Source: JACKIC01 sp964392305 (GTDB lineage Bacteria > Planctomycetota > UBA1135 > UBA2386). Taken from it: a DNA stretch of 64,000 nucleotides. Positions 8,417-16,804 of this stretch are shown piece after piece; position 1 is the stretch's first letter; each line of letters begins with the position of its first letter. The stretch covers positions 186,001-250,000 of the forward strand of contig CAYMPV010000003.1 in NCBI GenBank assembly GCA_964392305.1, read 5' to 3'. Below the pieces are notes generated by a model. It saw only the letters and a program-made list of their open reading frames with translations, had not been told where the DNA came from and made no database searches. A program made the translations under genes and the position numbers.

Positions 8417-8901
8417 GGACGAATCCCGAAAGTCGTGTAGACCGTCGCCCGATCGGCGATGCGCGCGAATTCCTTTCCGATGATGCGCGCCACTCTCTGG
8501 CAGGATACGGTCTCGACGGTTCCGCTGACGGTCTTGCGCACCTTGTCGGGCACGGTCTGGATACGACCGCCGTCCGCGACAGCAATGCAGCCCCTTTCCA
8601 TCAGCAAGCCGAACCCCTCGAAGGCATAGGGCAGCATCTGCGTAGCCCGGTCGGCGAAGCCCACCATGATCTGCTGGTTCTTCTCCGTAGTCTTAAGCAG
8701 GTAGCTGCGCGGACTACCGGCGATCACCTCGCGCGAATCCTTGTGCAGGCACAAGGGCAGCACAAGCAACGATAGAGAGAAGGGCATACCGCGGGCATCT
8801 TGCTCCTCGTAGCCCTGGAGGGCACGGAACAGGATCAGGCCGCAGAAGGCGGGGTTGAACAGGTTCCGAATCTCAAAGGGACGCTGGTTCCATCGCTTCA
8901 C
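8413..8901 (-). CDS. ABC-3C system middle component (DUF6521-like)
   Basis: This 162-residue soluble protein matches the three-component ABC middle-component family: an N-terminal helix-rich part (RNLFNPAFCGLILFRALQGYEE), a short beta segment (FSLSLLVLPLCLH), and a helical C-terminus resembling a winged helix (VSCQRVARIIGKEFARI). Middle components are thought to bridge the ATPase and the effector. It overlaps both neighbours by 4 nt, so all three are made from one message. No catalytic motif is seen, as expected. Confidence 0.75.
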   Translation of the reverse strand: MKRWNQRPFEIRNLFNPAFCGLILFRALQGYEEQDARGMPFSLSLLVLPLCLHKDSREVIAGSPRSYLLKTTEKNQQIMVGFADRATQMLPYAFEGFGLLMERGCIAVADGGRIQTVPDKVRKTVSGTVETVSCQRVARIIGKEFARIADRATVYTTFGIRP

Positions 8902-10121
8902 AGATCCACCCCCAACACTCTACCTAGTCGGTCGAGGAACCTGGGATGCCAATAGACCCGCGGTTCTGGCGTGGCATCGGCCAAAATATGCAAGCTGCCG
9001 CGCAGGACATAGGGTTCCGTCACCCGTGCGCGGATACGTAGGGATTCAATCTTCCCAGTCTCGAACTCCGCCCAGTTATAGAGGGCGGCACCGGCTTCGC
9101 GAAGCGCGTCCTCAGCGCTGTGGTCATTCAACTTCTCGAAGGCGACATCCTTGTAGCGGCTCCACTCGTCGGTGAGACGATCTTCGTACTCCTCGACCTC
9201 TCCCGACACCAGCAGGTTCTCGCGCGCCCAAGCCGATCGCTGCTCGAACGCCCGGTAGTAGTCCAGAATGGCGCTCCTGATTCGACTGGAGGAAACACCG
9301 ATCTCGCGGAGTTGAGCCACGAAGAGGCGCGGATCGGCCTCCGTGTCGATCTCGTCGGCAGGCGCCTTTCCGCGGAAGGTGATCGGGAGGTTATCTGTCC
9401 TGTATTCCTCTGCGAATGAGGAGAGTCTGTCTGAGACCTCGTATCCGAAGACCCCTTCCGTCCTCGCCCCGGTCAACTGCTTGATGACGGCATCTGTCCA
9501 CCACCCTTCCAGCCGCTCTAACACAGCCTCGCGGTGCTCGCGTCGGATACTCCGCATGTGCTTCTCTCTGATAATCGATGGGATATCATCGATTCGTGGA
9601 ATCCCATCGAGGATCAGGATCCGTTCGAGGAAATCTTGCTTCTCGGGATCGCTCAGTCCGTTGAACGACGCTGCGATCGGCGCAATGAGTTGCGACTTCG
9701 AATCGGCGAGCGCGGCGTTGGCAAGCTCAGCCAGTGTTGCCACATCGCCGGAAACGACAGGCTGATCAGGGAGGAGCCGAACGAGGAACGAATTGGGAGC
9801 TACCTTGCCCGTGGTGAACAGGAAGAACCGAAGGTTCGACGCAGCACGGCCATCGCGCTTGTACCGTACCAGCCAGATGTTGACGGACTTCCAGAAGTCG
9901 GTCGACAGGTCGGTCAGCCTGTCACCGACCGCCTTGTGCTTGAGCGAGGCGAGGGACTTGCCGCCGTCGGCGTCGATGAAATCGAGGTCGTCGTCCTTTT
10001 CCAAGAAGACGACGGTGTCCTCCGACAACTGCAACAGATGGAGCAAGGCGAGGCGCGCCTGGTAGATGTAGCCCAGACCTTGTTCGCCAGCTGAATACTT
10101 GTCGGTGGCCGGGATGGTCAT
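8898..10121 (-). CDS. ABC-3C system effector / C-terminal component
   Basis: The 407-residue protein is the first gene of the three-gene operon. Its N-terminal region (GYIYQARLALLHLL, then FLEKDDDLDF and LASLKHKA) resembles the restriction-endonuclease-like domain found in many conflict effectors; the E-K-D-D-D cluster and the later L-K-H-K could be active-site residues. The C-terminal 200 residues, with DYYRAFEQRSAWARENL and EFETGKIESLRIRARVTEPYV, match the conserved ABC-3C C-terminal region. ATG at 10121 was chosen because upstream sequence in frame is Arg/Gly/Ser-rich and not protein-like. Nuclease activity is an inference. Confidence 0.75.
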   Translation of the reverse strand: MTIPATDKYSAGEQGLGYIYQARLALLHLLQLSEDTVVFLEKDDDLDFIDADGGKSLASLKHKAVGDRLTDLSTDFWKSVNIWLVRYKRDGRAASNLRFFLFTTGKVAPNSFLVRLLPDQPVVSGDVATLAELANAALADSKSQLIAPIAASFNGLSDPEKQDFLERILILDGIPRIDDIPSIIREKHMRSIRREHREAVLERLEGWWTDAVIKQLTGARTEGVFGYEVSDRLSSFAEEYRTDNLPITFRGKAPADEIDTEADPRLFVAQLREIGVSSSRIRSAILDYYRAFEQRSAWARENLLVSGEVEEYEDRLTDEWSRYKDVAFEKLNDHSAEDALREAGAALYNWAEFETGKIESLRIRARVTEPYVLRGSLHILADATPEPRVYWHPRFLDRLGRVLGVDL

Positions 10122-10386
10122 CGGTCCAATCGGGACGCAATTGCTGCTACCAGTGGATCCACGGTTTCCCAGATCGAATCGCGGGTAGGCGGAACAAGAT
10201 GCGTCCCGGACCGCCCGGAACCCACCGCTCCACCATCCCCGGCCCAAAGCCGCTCGTCAACTGCATTGCATTGGGCATTGCCATCACGCTGCCTACGCAG
10301 GGCGTCCCTTGCTACGATCAGCACGTCGAGCCACCCCGTCCAAGCCCACCTCCAAGCGGCTCATCCCCCGCTACCCGAGGTGCATC

Positions 10387-11670
10387 TTGGCCAAGAAGTC
10401 ATCCCCGCCCGTCGAGACCGTCGCGATCGACCGGCTGTTCTGCTCCCCCACCAACCCGCGCCGGAACGAGCCGGCTGTCCCCCACGTCGCGGCGAGCCTG
10501 CGGCGGTTCGGCTGGCAACAGCCCATCGTCGCTCGGCGATCCGGAGAGGTGGTCGCCGGAAACACTCGGCTCAAGGCCGCCCTGTCCCTCGGCATGACCG
10601 AGGTGCCGGTGTGGTGGTTCGACGGCAGCGACCTCGATGCCGTGGCCTTCAACTTGGCCGACAACCGCACCCACGAGTTCGCGGAATGGAACGACGCCGA
10701 GCTGGCCACCCTGCTGCAGCAGCTCAAGGCCGAGGACTCGCTCGACGGCGTCGGCTACACCGAGGACGACATCGACGCGCTGGTGCAGGAACTGCGCGAC
10801 CAGGAAGAGGTCGACAAGGACCTCGTCGATGAAGGCCCGGACGAACCGCCAACCGTCGCTGCAGCGAAGCTCGGCGACCTGTGGCACCTCGGTGACCACC
10901 GCCTGCTCTGCGGAGACTCGACCAACCTCAAGGACGTGTTGCGCGTGATGGACGGCGCCAAGGCCGCGCTCGTCGCGACCGACCCGCCCTACCTCGTCGA
11001 CTACACCGGCGAGCGGCCCAACGACTCGGGCAAGGACTGGACCGACACCTACCGCGAGATCGACATCAAGGACGCGGACGGGTTCTTCCGCTCGGTGTTC
11101 AAGAACGTGCTCGAGGTGCTGGGCCCCAAGGGCGCGCTCTACTGCTGGCACGCGCACAAACGGTGCGGCGACATCCAGCGCATCTGGCGTGACCTGGGCA
11201 TCCTCGACCACCAGCAGATCATCTGGGTGAAGCCGACGCCGGTGTTCGGGCGCGTCTACTGGCACTTCCGCCACGAGCCGTGCGTCATGGGCTGGCGGCA
11301 GGGTGACAAGCCGGACCACGACGGCGTGCACGAGCACGACTCGGTGTGGGAGTGCGACTGGGACGGCAACGCGCGCAGCACGAGCGAAGGCGTCGCGCAT
11401 CCGATGGTGAAACCCGTCGACCTCTTCGTGCGCCCCATCAAGAAGCACACGAGCGTCGGCGACATCGTGTTCGAACCGTTCTCCGGGTCGGGCTCGCAGC
11501 TGATCGCCGCCGAACGCACCGGCCGCCACTGCCGCGCGATCGAGATCAGTCCGCCCTACGTCGATGTCGCGATCCGCCGCTGGGAGAAGGCCACTGGGCT
11601 GCAGGCCACGCTGGACGGTGATGGCCGCACGTTCGCCGAGGTCGCTGCCGAACGCGGGGTGACGCCATGA
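10387..11670 (+). CDS. ParB-domain DNA methyltransferase fusion, copy 1
   Basis: The 427-residue protein joins a ParB/Srx-like N-terminal domain (residues about 10-110; the GNTR box is in VVAGNTRLKAA) to an adenine/cytosine-N DNA methyltransferase. Motif IV is DPPY at 199-202 and the SAM-binding FEPFSGSGSQL is at 362-372, so motif IV precedes motif I as in beta-class enzymes. An acidic linker (about 120-165) joins the domains. The start is TTG at 10387 with GAGGTG just upstream, an arrangement shared by all five copies in the window. The next gene starts inside its stop (ATGA). No restriction nuclease is adjacent, so it may be an orphan, phage-type modification enzyme. The central 221 bp are identical to two other copies. 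Confidence 0.9.
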   Translation: MAKKSSPPVETVAIDRLFCSPTNPRRNEPAVPHVAASLRRFGWQQPIVARRSGEVVAGNTRLKAALSLGMTEVPVWWFDGSDLDAVAFNLADNRTHEFAEWNDAELATLLQQLKAEDSLDGVGYTEDDIDALVQELRDQEEVDKDLVDEGPDEPPTVAAAKLGDLWHLGDHRLLCGDSTNLKDVLRVMDGAKAALVATDPPYLVDYTGERPNDSGKDWTDTYREIDIKDADGFFRSVFKNVLEVLGPKGALYCWHAHKRCGDIQRIWRDLGILDHQQIIWVKPTPVFGRVYWHFRHEPCVMGWRQGDKPDHDGVHEHDSVWECDWDGNARSTSEGVAHPMVKPVDLFVRPIKKHTSVGDIVFEPFSGSGSQLIAAERTGRHCRAIEISPPYVDVAIRRWEKATGLQATLDGDGRTFAEVAAERGVTP

Positions 11671-12419
11671 GGGGCAAGAAGCGCCTGCAGGCCGCGGCGA
11701 ACTGCATCGCCCAGCTGCCGGTCCAGCACCGCGCCATCGACGCCGCCTACGCCCGGTTCCTCGAAGACGGAACGCTGCCCCAGGACCGCACGCTTGCCGG
11801 CGCGGTCCTGGACCGTGCCCTGCACGCGCGAAAGCCGGTGCCCGAGCTGGTCGCCGAGCAACGCGCGCTGGGTCTGCACCAGCCCTACGGCACGACGCGG
11901 GAGATGTTGTTCCGCGAGGCGGTGTGCAGCCTTGAGCCGGCACGCAACCTTGCCCGGCTCCTTCTCTGCGCCATCGTCCAGGCTGGCTACGACCCGACCG
12001 ACCCCGAGATCATCGGCCCCGAGATGGAGCCCGCCGACTTCGCCACCGTGACGATGCGGCTGATCGGCTGGCCACACGACTTCGTGCGACCGGAGTACCA
12101 GCGGCAGTTGGCGCGCGTGCTGCGGCAACAGGCGACCGTGCAGGTCAGCCGGCCCCGCGACGATGACGAGTGGAACCGTGGCGCGGGAACGGCGCTCGCG
12201 GCCTTCATCAACCGCGACGTGGTGCCGACCGACTCGCGCTACTTCCTGTACGTGCTGACCACCGGCGAGGAGTTCGCGCTGCACGCGCACTACTTCGGGC
12301 AGGGCGGGGAAGACCTGCTCGCCGCCTACGAGGCCGTGGCGACGTCCACCAAGGCGAAGAAGGAATCGGCCCTGCAACGTCTTGGTGAACTGCAGCGGCT
12401 CGCGGGGGCAATGCCATGA
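11667..12419 (+). CDS. Uncharacterised cassette protein, family A, copy 1
   Basis: The 250-residue, mostly helical protein overlaps the methyltransferase stop by 4 nt and the next gene by 4 nt, so the three are co-translated. I do not recognise a named family. The sequence appears to contain two related halves: a motif like AYARFLEDGTLPQDRTLAGAVL near residue 25, and AALAAFINRDVVP with LLAAYEAVA near 180-220. A signature TTREMLFREA (about 75-84) and a GWPxDFVRP loop are shared with the copy at 62562. The companion proteins at 12416 and 21473 have the same layout, so A, B and C belong to one superfamily always found beside the ParB-methyltransferase. Function is unknown. Confidence 0.75.
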   Translation: MRGKKRLQAAANCIAQLPVQHRAIDAAYARFLEDGTLPQDRTLAGAVLDRALHARKPVPELVAEQRALGLHQPYGTTREMLFREAVCSLEPARNLARLLLCAIVQAGYDPTDPEIIGPEMEPADFATVTMRLIGWPHDFVRPEYQRQLARVLRQQATVQVSRPRDDDEWNRGAGTALAAFINRDVVPTDSRYFLYVLTTGEEFALHAHYFGQGGEDLLAAYEAVATSTKAKKESALQRLGELQRLAGAMP

Positions 12420-13252
12420 CCCGCGCGCGCACCAGGCGCATCGGGCGCGTTCGTGCCGCCGTCGATGCCTCCCCGGTCCGACGGCACGTGTTGGCGGAGG
12501 CGTACGAGTGGTTCACCATGTTCGGCGAGCTGACCGACGACGACCACGTCGCGTTCGAGGTCGTCGAGAAGGCGCTCCGTGGCGGCAAGGACGCACCGAT
12601 CGAACCCGAGGCCGCCGTCGCCAAGCGCGCGGACAAGGCCCGGTTGGCCTACCACCAACGGACCCGGCCGATCGAGACGTGGCCGCCGTCCGTGCGGGCG
12701 CTGATCTTTGACGAGGCGCTCTTTGAGGTGGAACCGGTCCGCAACCTCGCACGCGCAGCGATCGCCCTTGAGGTAGTCCACGGCGGCGACGTCGAGAACC
12801 CCGCCTTCATGGCCAGATTCGGGATCCCCGGCTACGGGTGCGTCGGGATGCACATCATGCGGTGGCAGGACCGGCTGTCGGTGACGCCCTACGAAGACGA
12901 TGCGACGCGGCTGTGCGTGCGGCTCGACAAGGTGCGCGGGCGCATCGACCACGATGACCCGAACTGGACGACGGTGCAGGGCAAGGCGATCGCGACGTTC
13001 TACGCGAGCGGCGAGCTACCGGACGACGACCTGCACCTGGAGGCCCTGCTCGTCGACGTCGGCCTCGACCTGTTGCAGGCGCACAAGCGCGGCAAGGACG
13101 TGGCAGAGGGGCTCGAGCTGATCCGCAAGTTGGAGCGGGCCGAGGGGGATGAGTTCAAGGGGCTGATCGAGGAACTCAGCGCGTTGGCTATGGCCTCGCA
13201 GCAAACGACGGCCACGGGTGGGGCGCCAGCTTCTGCGAGTGTTGAAGGCTAA
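12416..13252 (+). CDS. Uncharacterised cassette protein, family B, copy 1
   Basis: The 278-residue protein starts inside the stop of the family A gene. It carries a basic N-terminus (TRARTRRIGRVR), then EAYEWFTMFGELTDDDHVAF, IFDEALFEVEPVRNLARAAI, the loop FGIPGYGCVGMHIMRWQDRLS, and a second-half repeat (AIATFYASGELPDDDLHLEALL). These match, in order, the motifs of family A (REMLFREA, GWPxDF, LPxD) and of the protein at 21473, so the two partner genes arose by duplication. A near-identical copy is at 63308. There are no catalytic motifs, signal peptide or membrane segments. A DNA-binding or structural role with the methyltransferase is a guess. Confidence 0.75.
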   Translation: MTRARTRRIGRVRAAVDASPVRRHVLAEAYEWFTMFGELTDDDHVAFEVVEKALRGGKDAPIEPEAAVAKRADKARLAYHQRTRPIETWPPSVRALIFDEALFEVEPVRNLARAAIALEVVHGGDVENPAFMARFGIPGYGCVGMHIMRWQDRLSVTPYEDDATRLCVRLDKVRGRIDHDDPNWTTVQGKAIATFYASGELPDDDLHLEALLVDVGLDLLQAHKRGKDVAEGLELIRKLERAEGDEFKGLIEELSALAMASQQTTATGGAPASASVEG

Positions 13253-13406
13253 GTGCGGGGTGTCGCCTACGCAGTGGTGGGGGTCGCGCCGGTGTGCTCC
13301 GCAGGGTCGAGGCGGACCGCGTCATCGGAGTATTGTGTGGCCGGCGCGGCTATTCAGGCAAGCCCGTGCGTTCAGATCCCGCTGACGGGCGTGCACTGGC
13401 CTGGCG

Positions 13407-13434
13407 TTGACGGGGACCAAATACTGGCTAGACT
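13407..13434 (+). promoter_or_regulatory. Sigma-70-type promoter for the lipoprotein gene
   Basis: TTGACG (13407-13412) and TAGACT (13429-13434) are 16 bp apart. A ribosome binding site AAGGAGA precedes the ATG at 13485. Confidence 0.55.
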
Positions 13435-13484
13435 CTGGAGGATGTGGCGGGTTTGGCCGCCACCCAACGTCGAAGGAGATTCTC

Positions 13485-14663
13485 ATGACCACTGCTCGTC
13501 CAAGTGATCGGTCTTGGCGACGCTGCGGGCTAAGCACACAGGCTATTGCGCTCGCGCTTCTCGGCTCCTGCAGCGTCTTCATTCCATCCCACTCCAACTC
13601 CTACAAGCATGAGGGAGAATCAGTAGAGATCGAGATGGTTACGGCTCAAGGCCCAGACCAGACGCAGTTCTTCGCTGGCAGAGATGCCATGGCCTTTGTG
13701 GGGCCTGGGCTCGCTGCTGCTGCTGGGGCCGCCCTTGTGGGACTTGCGGTCGACCAGGTCGGAAAGGCAATCGATGAAGAGGCGGAGAAGCTAGAAGCGC
13801 AGCATGGGCAACGAGTAGCCGTAGACAATTTTTGGACTACTACTCCCCCGCAAGAACTTTGGGAGTCTAGAGACCGCAGGCAAATGTGGCTGCAGGATTA
13901 CGACGCTGATCCAGCAGGAGCCATCGTGCCGAAGACAGCCACGCAGGTCGGGTATACGGCATCAGAGGTCAACCTTTCGGCGGCGACACCAACGGACTTG
14001 AAGCAGAAGGCAGTGGCTAGTGCTACGCCCCAAGACTTTGAGAAGAGGAAGGCGAGTGGCGACCTGAAGTTGCTAGGGACCTTTGCGAGACTTCCCAGAT
14101 ACACTTACTCTGGGTTCAAATATCGTCGTCTCCTTGGCGGAGAGGCGGTATTCGAGTTGGAATGTGAGTTCCAGCGCTCTACCGATGGCAGCGTCTTCCT
14201 GGTGGTTCCGAAAAAGATCATTGTCAAGAAGTCCAAAGCGAAAGTTCTGAGGCTATCTTATTGGCCTTGGCACGCGTGGTCATGGTTCGCCGATGTCGGT
14301 GACGAAGTGGAAGTCGATATCCGCATCGCTATGGACGCAATATGGATAGACGAAAAGCAGAGGCCCCAGATGCAGACCATCGGAGCCTTCGACCTGACGA
14401 AGCTTCGCTTCGACCTTACCAAACCGTCAGCCTGGCAGGGGACTGACAGGCAAGCGCGGGGCTGGTTCCCTTCGGTGCCGCGTAGCCACTTCGCAGGCGG
14501 AAAGGAGCCGAGTGGAACCGGGGCCTTCTGGCTTGAGGTGCAAGTGACGGAGCGCGATCCGTCGAGTGGGAAGAATCGCATCGAGAGGGCGGCGAAGTTG
14601 GTTCGCGACGAGAGGGACGATCTAGTCGAGGCCGTGCGCGACCTTGGCAAGAACGGCCCGTAG
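13485..14663 (+). CDS. Putative lipoprotein, 392 aa, unknown function
   Basis: A good ribosome binding site (AAGGAGA, 8 nt upstream) fixes the ATG. The N-terminus is basic, then hydrophobic, ending in a lipobox-like ALLGSC at about residue 29, so the protein is probably lipid-anchored. Next comes a small hydrophobic helix (FVGPGLAAAAGAALVGLAVD, about 68-87) and an acidic helix. The remainder is beta-rich soluble sequence with no motif I recognise. The gene has lower GC and more A/T-ending codons than its neighbours, which suggests recent acquisition. It stands between the methyltransferase cassette and the minus-strand ORF array. Confidence 0.75.
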   Translation: MTTARPSDRSWRRCGLSTQAIALALLGSCSVFIPSHSNSYKHEGESVEIEMVTAQGPDQTQFFAGRDAMAFVGPGLAAAAGAALVGLAVDQVGKAIDEEAEKLEAQHGQRVAVDNFWTTTPPQELWESRDRRQMWLQDYDADPAGAIVPKTATQVGYTASEVNLSAATPTDLKQKAVASATPQDFEKRKASGDLKLLGTFARLPRYTYSGFKYRRLLGGEAVFELECEFQRSTDGSVFLVVPKKIIVKKSKAKVLRLSYWPWHAWSWFADVGDEVEVDIRIAMDAIWIDEKQRPQMQTIGAFDLTKLRFDLTKPSAWQGTDRQARGWFPSVPRSHFAGGKEPSGTGAFWLEVQVTERDPSSGKNRIERAAKLVRDERDDLVEAVRDLGKNGP

Positions 14664-14768
14664 GGCGAGCGCTTTGCTGCGATCGCCCGCAAGGCAGCCG
14701 CCTCCTCTGTCCAGGGTCCGATGCTGGAGGGAATGCGACGCGCCCCAGGAAGCGAGCGCTCCGCACCC

Positions 14769-15089
14769 TCAGCTGCCGTAGCTTTCAAGGGGGAGCAAGT
14801 GCAGCAACGCCCAAATCGGAGACATGACGTGGGTCACACCGCACGCTCGCAAGCGCGATGGCCCTCCACCGTAGATCGAAGCATCCTGCACGACCGCGCG
14901 AATCGCCGTCTGCAGCCGATCGATCGGGACTCGCGCCTCCTGACCGCCTTCCCTGACAACGATGAGCGCCTTTCCGGTCTCGCGGCCGTAGCGGAACTGC
15001 TTGTAGCCGGGCACACCCGCCAGACCCGTGTCACGGAACCGGGCCAGGATTCTCTCCGCCAGCCTCTCAATCGATACGGGTTTCATCAT
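14769..15089 (-). CDS. Small hypothetical protein in cassette-like array
   Basis: This is a 106-residue soluble protein, MMKPVSIERLAERILARF at its start, then a beta segment (KALIVVREGGQEARVPIDRL) and a C-terminus VTHVMSPIWALLHLLP. No family was recognised. It is the most distal of six ORFs that all run leftward from the recombinase at 18286. A hairpin spacer ending in GTTTACC precedes its start by 10 nt. Confidence 0.55.
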   Translation of the reverse strand: MMKPVSIERLAERILARFRDTGLAGVPGYKQFRYGRETGKALIVVREGGQEARVPIDRLQTAIRAVVQDASIYGGGPSRLRACGVTHVMSPIWALLHLLPLESYGS

Positions 15090-15099
15090 GCTGACACCG

Positions 15100-15167
15100 G
15101 GTAAACGTCATGGAGCCCGAGCTACGATCGCCGCTGCGGCGATCGCCGGCTCCTGCGTCGGTTTGAG
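15100..15167 (-). repeat. attC-like hairpin spacer 1
   Basis: On the minus strand the 68-bp spacer runs from CTCAAAC to GTTTACC. Its arms pair as CGACGCAGGAGCC with GGCTCCATGACG, and a very stable inner stem (CGATCGCCGC/GCGGCGATCG) fills the middle. The AAC...GTT layout and the size fit integron recombination sites, but neither core matches the GTTRRRY/RYYYAAC consensus fully. Confidence 0.35.
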
Positions 15168-15173
15168 CAGTCA

Positions 15174-15440
15174 TCATGGCGACGCCCCGCCCGTCAGCAA
15201 GAAGAACAGGGGCCCGACGATGAGAGCCACTACCGCCGGGCGTGACACGCGACGTCCATCTCTTGCGTCGAAGAAGACCATCGCGAACGCCGTGAGCAGC
15301 CCCCAGGCGCAGATCATCAGGCCGAAGCATGAGCCCTCGCAGCGCCCAACCAAGCCACCGGTGACGACCAGAGCCAGAGCGACGTAGCCGAGCTTGCTTG
15401 GCTTCTCATTCGTCGGCTGATCCACGGCTGATGTGCCCAA
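15174..15440 (-). CDS. Small membrane protein, 88 aa
   Basis: Three hydrophobic segments are visible (LGYVALALVVTGGLVG, GLMICAWGLLTAFAMVFF, VVALIVGPLFFLLTGG), so it is probably an inner-membrane protein with a short basic loop (DARDGRRVSR). The TTG start at 15440 lies inside the GTTGGGC core of the spacer upstream; GTG at 15425 is the alternative. Family and function are unknown. Confidence 0.55.
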   Translation of the reverse strand: MGTSAVDQPTNEKPSKLGYVALALVVTGGLVGRCEGSCFGLMICAWGLLTAFAMVFFDARDGRRVSRPAVVALIVGPLFFLLTGGASP

Positions 15441-15523
15441 CGTCTATCACGCTCGGTCGCGGGCCGCGCGCGGGGTTGCTGGATCTCGCGGTTGCGTGAT
15501 CGCGCGGTCCGTCGGCTGCTGCG
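15435..15523 (-). repeat. attC-like spacer 2 (89-bp repeat, copy X)
   Basis: This is about 88% identical to 16696-16784. On the minus strand it ends in GTTGGGC, a perfect GTTRRRY core, and its arms pair as ATCACGC with GCGTGAT. The left core is degenerate (GCCGACG in place of RYYYAAC). Each copy lies just 5' of a small minus-strand ORF and just 3' of the previous one. Confidence 0.45.
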
Positions 15524-15528
15524 TGGAG

Positions 15529-15894
15529 TCACGCAACATCATCCACCGCGTCTCCGCGAGCAACAACCAAGTGCTTGGCCTCATGGTCAACGCTCAGCCA
15601 GTTGGTGACGTCTTCGGCAGGAAGCAACCCGGACCATCGAATCGCGCCTCGCGAGTCCGCCGAGGCAGGCAGCAACAGCTCGAAGGTCCAGGCCTCCTGG
15701 TCTCTCGGCCCGAACCCGACCCAGGCCTGCCCGCAGATCCGGTTGGGGCTCGCACCGAGGTCGAACGTGTGCGCGATCAATCCATCGCACCACATGCCGC
15801 GCCGTCGGCACTCGTCGACGCCGGCCATCTCGTGTGTCACGCGAAAACTCAGCGCCGTCCAGAAGCTCTCCTCATCCATGGCGGCTGCCTGCAT
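15529..15894 (-). CDS. Hypothetical protein, 121 aa
   Basis: A soluble beta-rich protein with SFWTALSFRVTHEMAG near the N-terminus, a central IAHTFDLGASPNRICGQAWV, and an amphipathic end (LSVDHEAKHLVVARGD). No family was recognised. The first ATG (15894) overlaps the GTTATGC core of the spacer upstream; ATG at 15879 is an alternative start. It belongs to the leftward array of small ORFs. Confidence 0.5.
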   Translation of the reverse strand: MQAAAMDEESFWTALSFRVTHEMAGVDECRRRGMWCDGLIAHTFDLGASPNRICGQAWVGFGPRDQEAWTFELLLPASADSRGAIRWSGLLPAEDVTNWLSVDHEAKHLVVARGDAVDDVA

Positions 15895-16001
15895 AACGCC
15901 TCCGCCGACGAGCCGCGAGGTGCGCGGTGCGCGGTCGAGGGCTTCGGCTCTCGTGGTTGCTTGGTCCGCGCAGATCGCCGGCTCCTTGCGGTGAGTTGCG
16001 C
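15891..16001 (-). repeat. attC-like spacer 3
   Basis: The 111-bp minus-strand spacer runs from GCGCAAC to GTTATGC. The arms next to the cores are complementary (CACCGC with GGCGGAGGC, with mismatches) and the centre folds on itself. It lies exactly between two cassette-like ORFs. Confidence 0.4.
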
Positions 16002-16023
16002 GGGGACGGACAGCTTAACGCGG

Positions 16024-16680
16024 TCACAGCGCATGGTCACCTCTCGCTCTCGCCTCCCAGATGGAAGTGTCAACGTCTCGGATCGGCAACGCAGCAGCCT
16101 GCGAAGCGGCCTCAAGGAGGAAGAGCGACTCAACGGCCTTCACCGGCCGGCGAAGCTCCTCTGACACGAAGTCGATGATGTGCTTGTCGGGCTTCGTCGT
16201 CTGCGCTCCGAACAGCATGCGCAGGTACTGCCATCCGGCGACCTTGAAGCCTTTGATGTGGAGCGCCTTGAACCCGTCAGGCTGTGACGCTGTGGCCCAC
16301 CGCTGAAGGATGGCGCTGTGCTGAGCGTGATCGGCGACGTGAACAAGGCGGCCCACGTAGTCCACGACCTCGGCGAGAACGCGAGCGCGATCCGCGTGAT
16401 AGTAGTTGAGCGCCGAGGCGACGAATGCTGCCGGTGATGGGTGGCTGTCGATTAGCCGCGCGAGTTGGTCCACGAATAGAACCTGTGGGTGCGCGTCCAT
16501 GAAACGCTCAAGCCGCGGCACGACAAAAACATCGTACTTCCGATTGAGCGAGAGGACGCAGTCGATGACGCGGACGGCAAGGGGGCGAGACCATGCCGGG
16601 TCAACGGAGGGCCGGACTCGAGGCGCAAGCCGAAGCAAAGCATCGCGCAACCGGTCGACCTCGGCTTGATTGATGTGCAT
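16024..16680 (-). CDS. Hypothetical protein with HhH-like DNA-binding segment
   Basis: ATG at 16680 gives 218 residues and lies 16 nt after a GTTGGGC core. The protein is helical throughout. Residues about 140-185 (HIKGFKVAGWQYLRMLFG, then TKPDKHIIDFV) resemble the helix-hairpin-helix and following helix of endonuclease III-type DNA repair proteins, including the KPD-H position where the glycosylase family has its catalytic Asp neighbourhood. No iron-sulfur cysteines are visible. A DNA-binding function is likely; glycosylase activity is speculative. Confidence 0.6.
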   Translation of the reverse strand: MHINQAEVDRLRDALLRLAPRVRPSVDPAWSRPLAVRVIDCVLSLNRKYDVFVVPRLERFMDAHPQVLFVDQLARLIDSHPSPAAFVASALNYYHADRARVLAEVVDYVGRLVHVADHAQHSAILQRWATASQPDGFKALHIKGFKVAGWQYLRMLFGAQTTKPDKHIIDFVSEELRRPVKAVESLFLLEAASQAAALPIRDVDTSIWEARARGDHAL

Positions 16681-16695
16681 GGGGAGGAGCCCTCC

Positions 16696-16784
16696 GCCCA
16701 ACGTCTGTCACGCTCATCCGCGGGCCGCGCGCGGTGTTGCTGGGCCTTGCGGTTGCGTGATCGCGCGGGCCATCGACTGCTGCG
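16696..16784 (-). repeat. attC-like spacer 4 (89-bp repeat, copy Y)
   Basis: The second copy of the 89-bp repeat also ends, on the minus strand, in GTTGGGC, 15 nt before the start of the next ORF. It differs from copy X at about 11 positions, including changes in both the loop and the arms. Confidence 0.45.
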
Positions 16785-16804
16785 AGCAGTTGGCGGCCTG
16801 CAAC

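Noticed and set aside
10387..13252. Classical restriction-modification system
   Set aside because: No nuclease motif is visible in the partner proteins, and the ParB fusion and DUF5681-like neighbour resemble phage- or island-type orphan methyltransferases.
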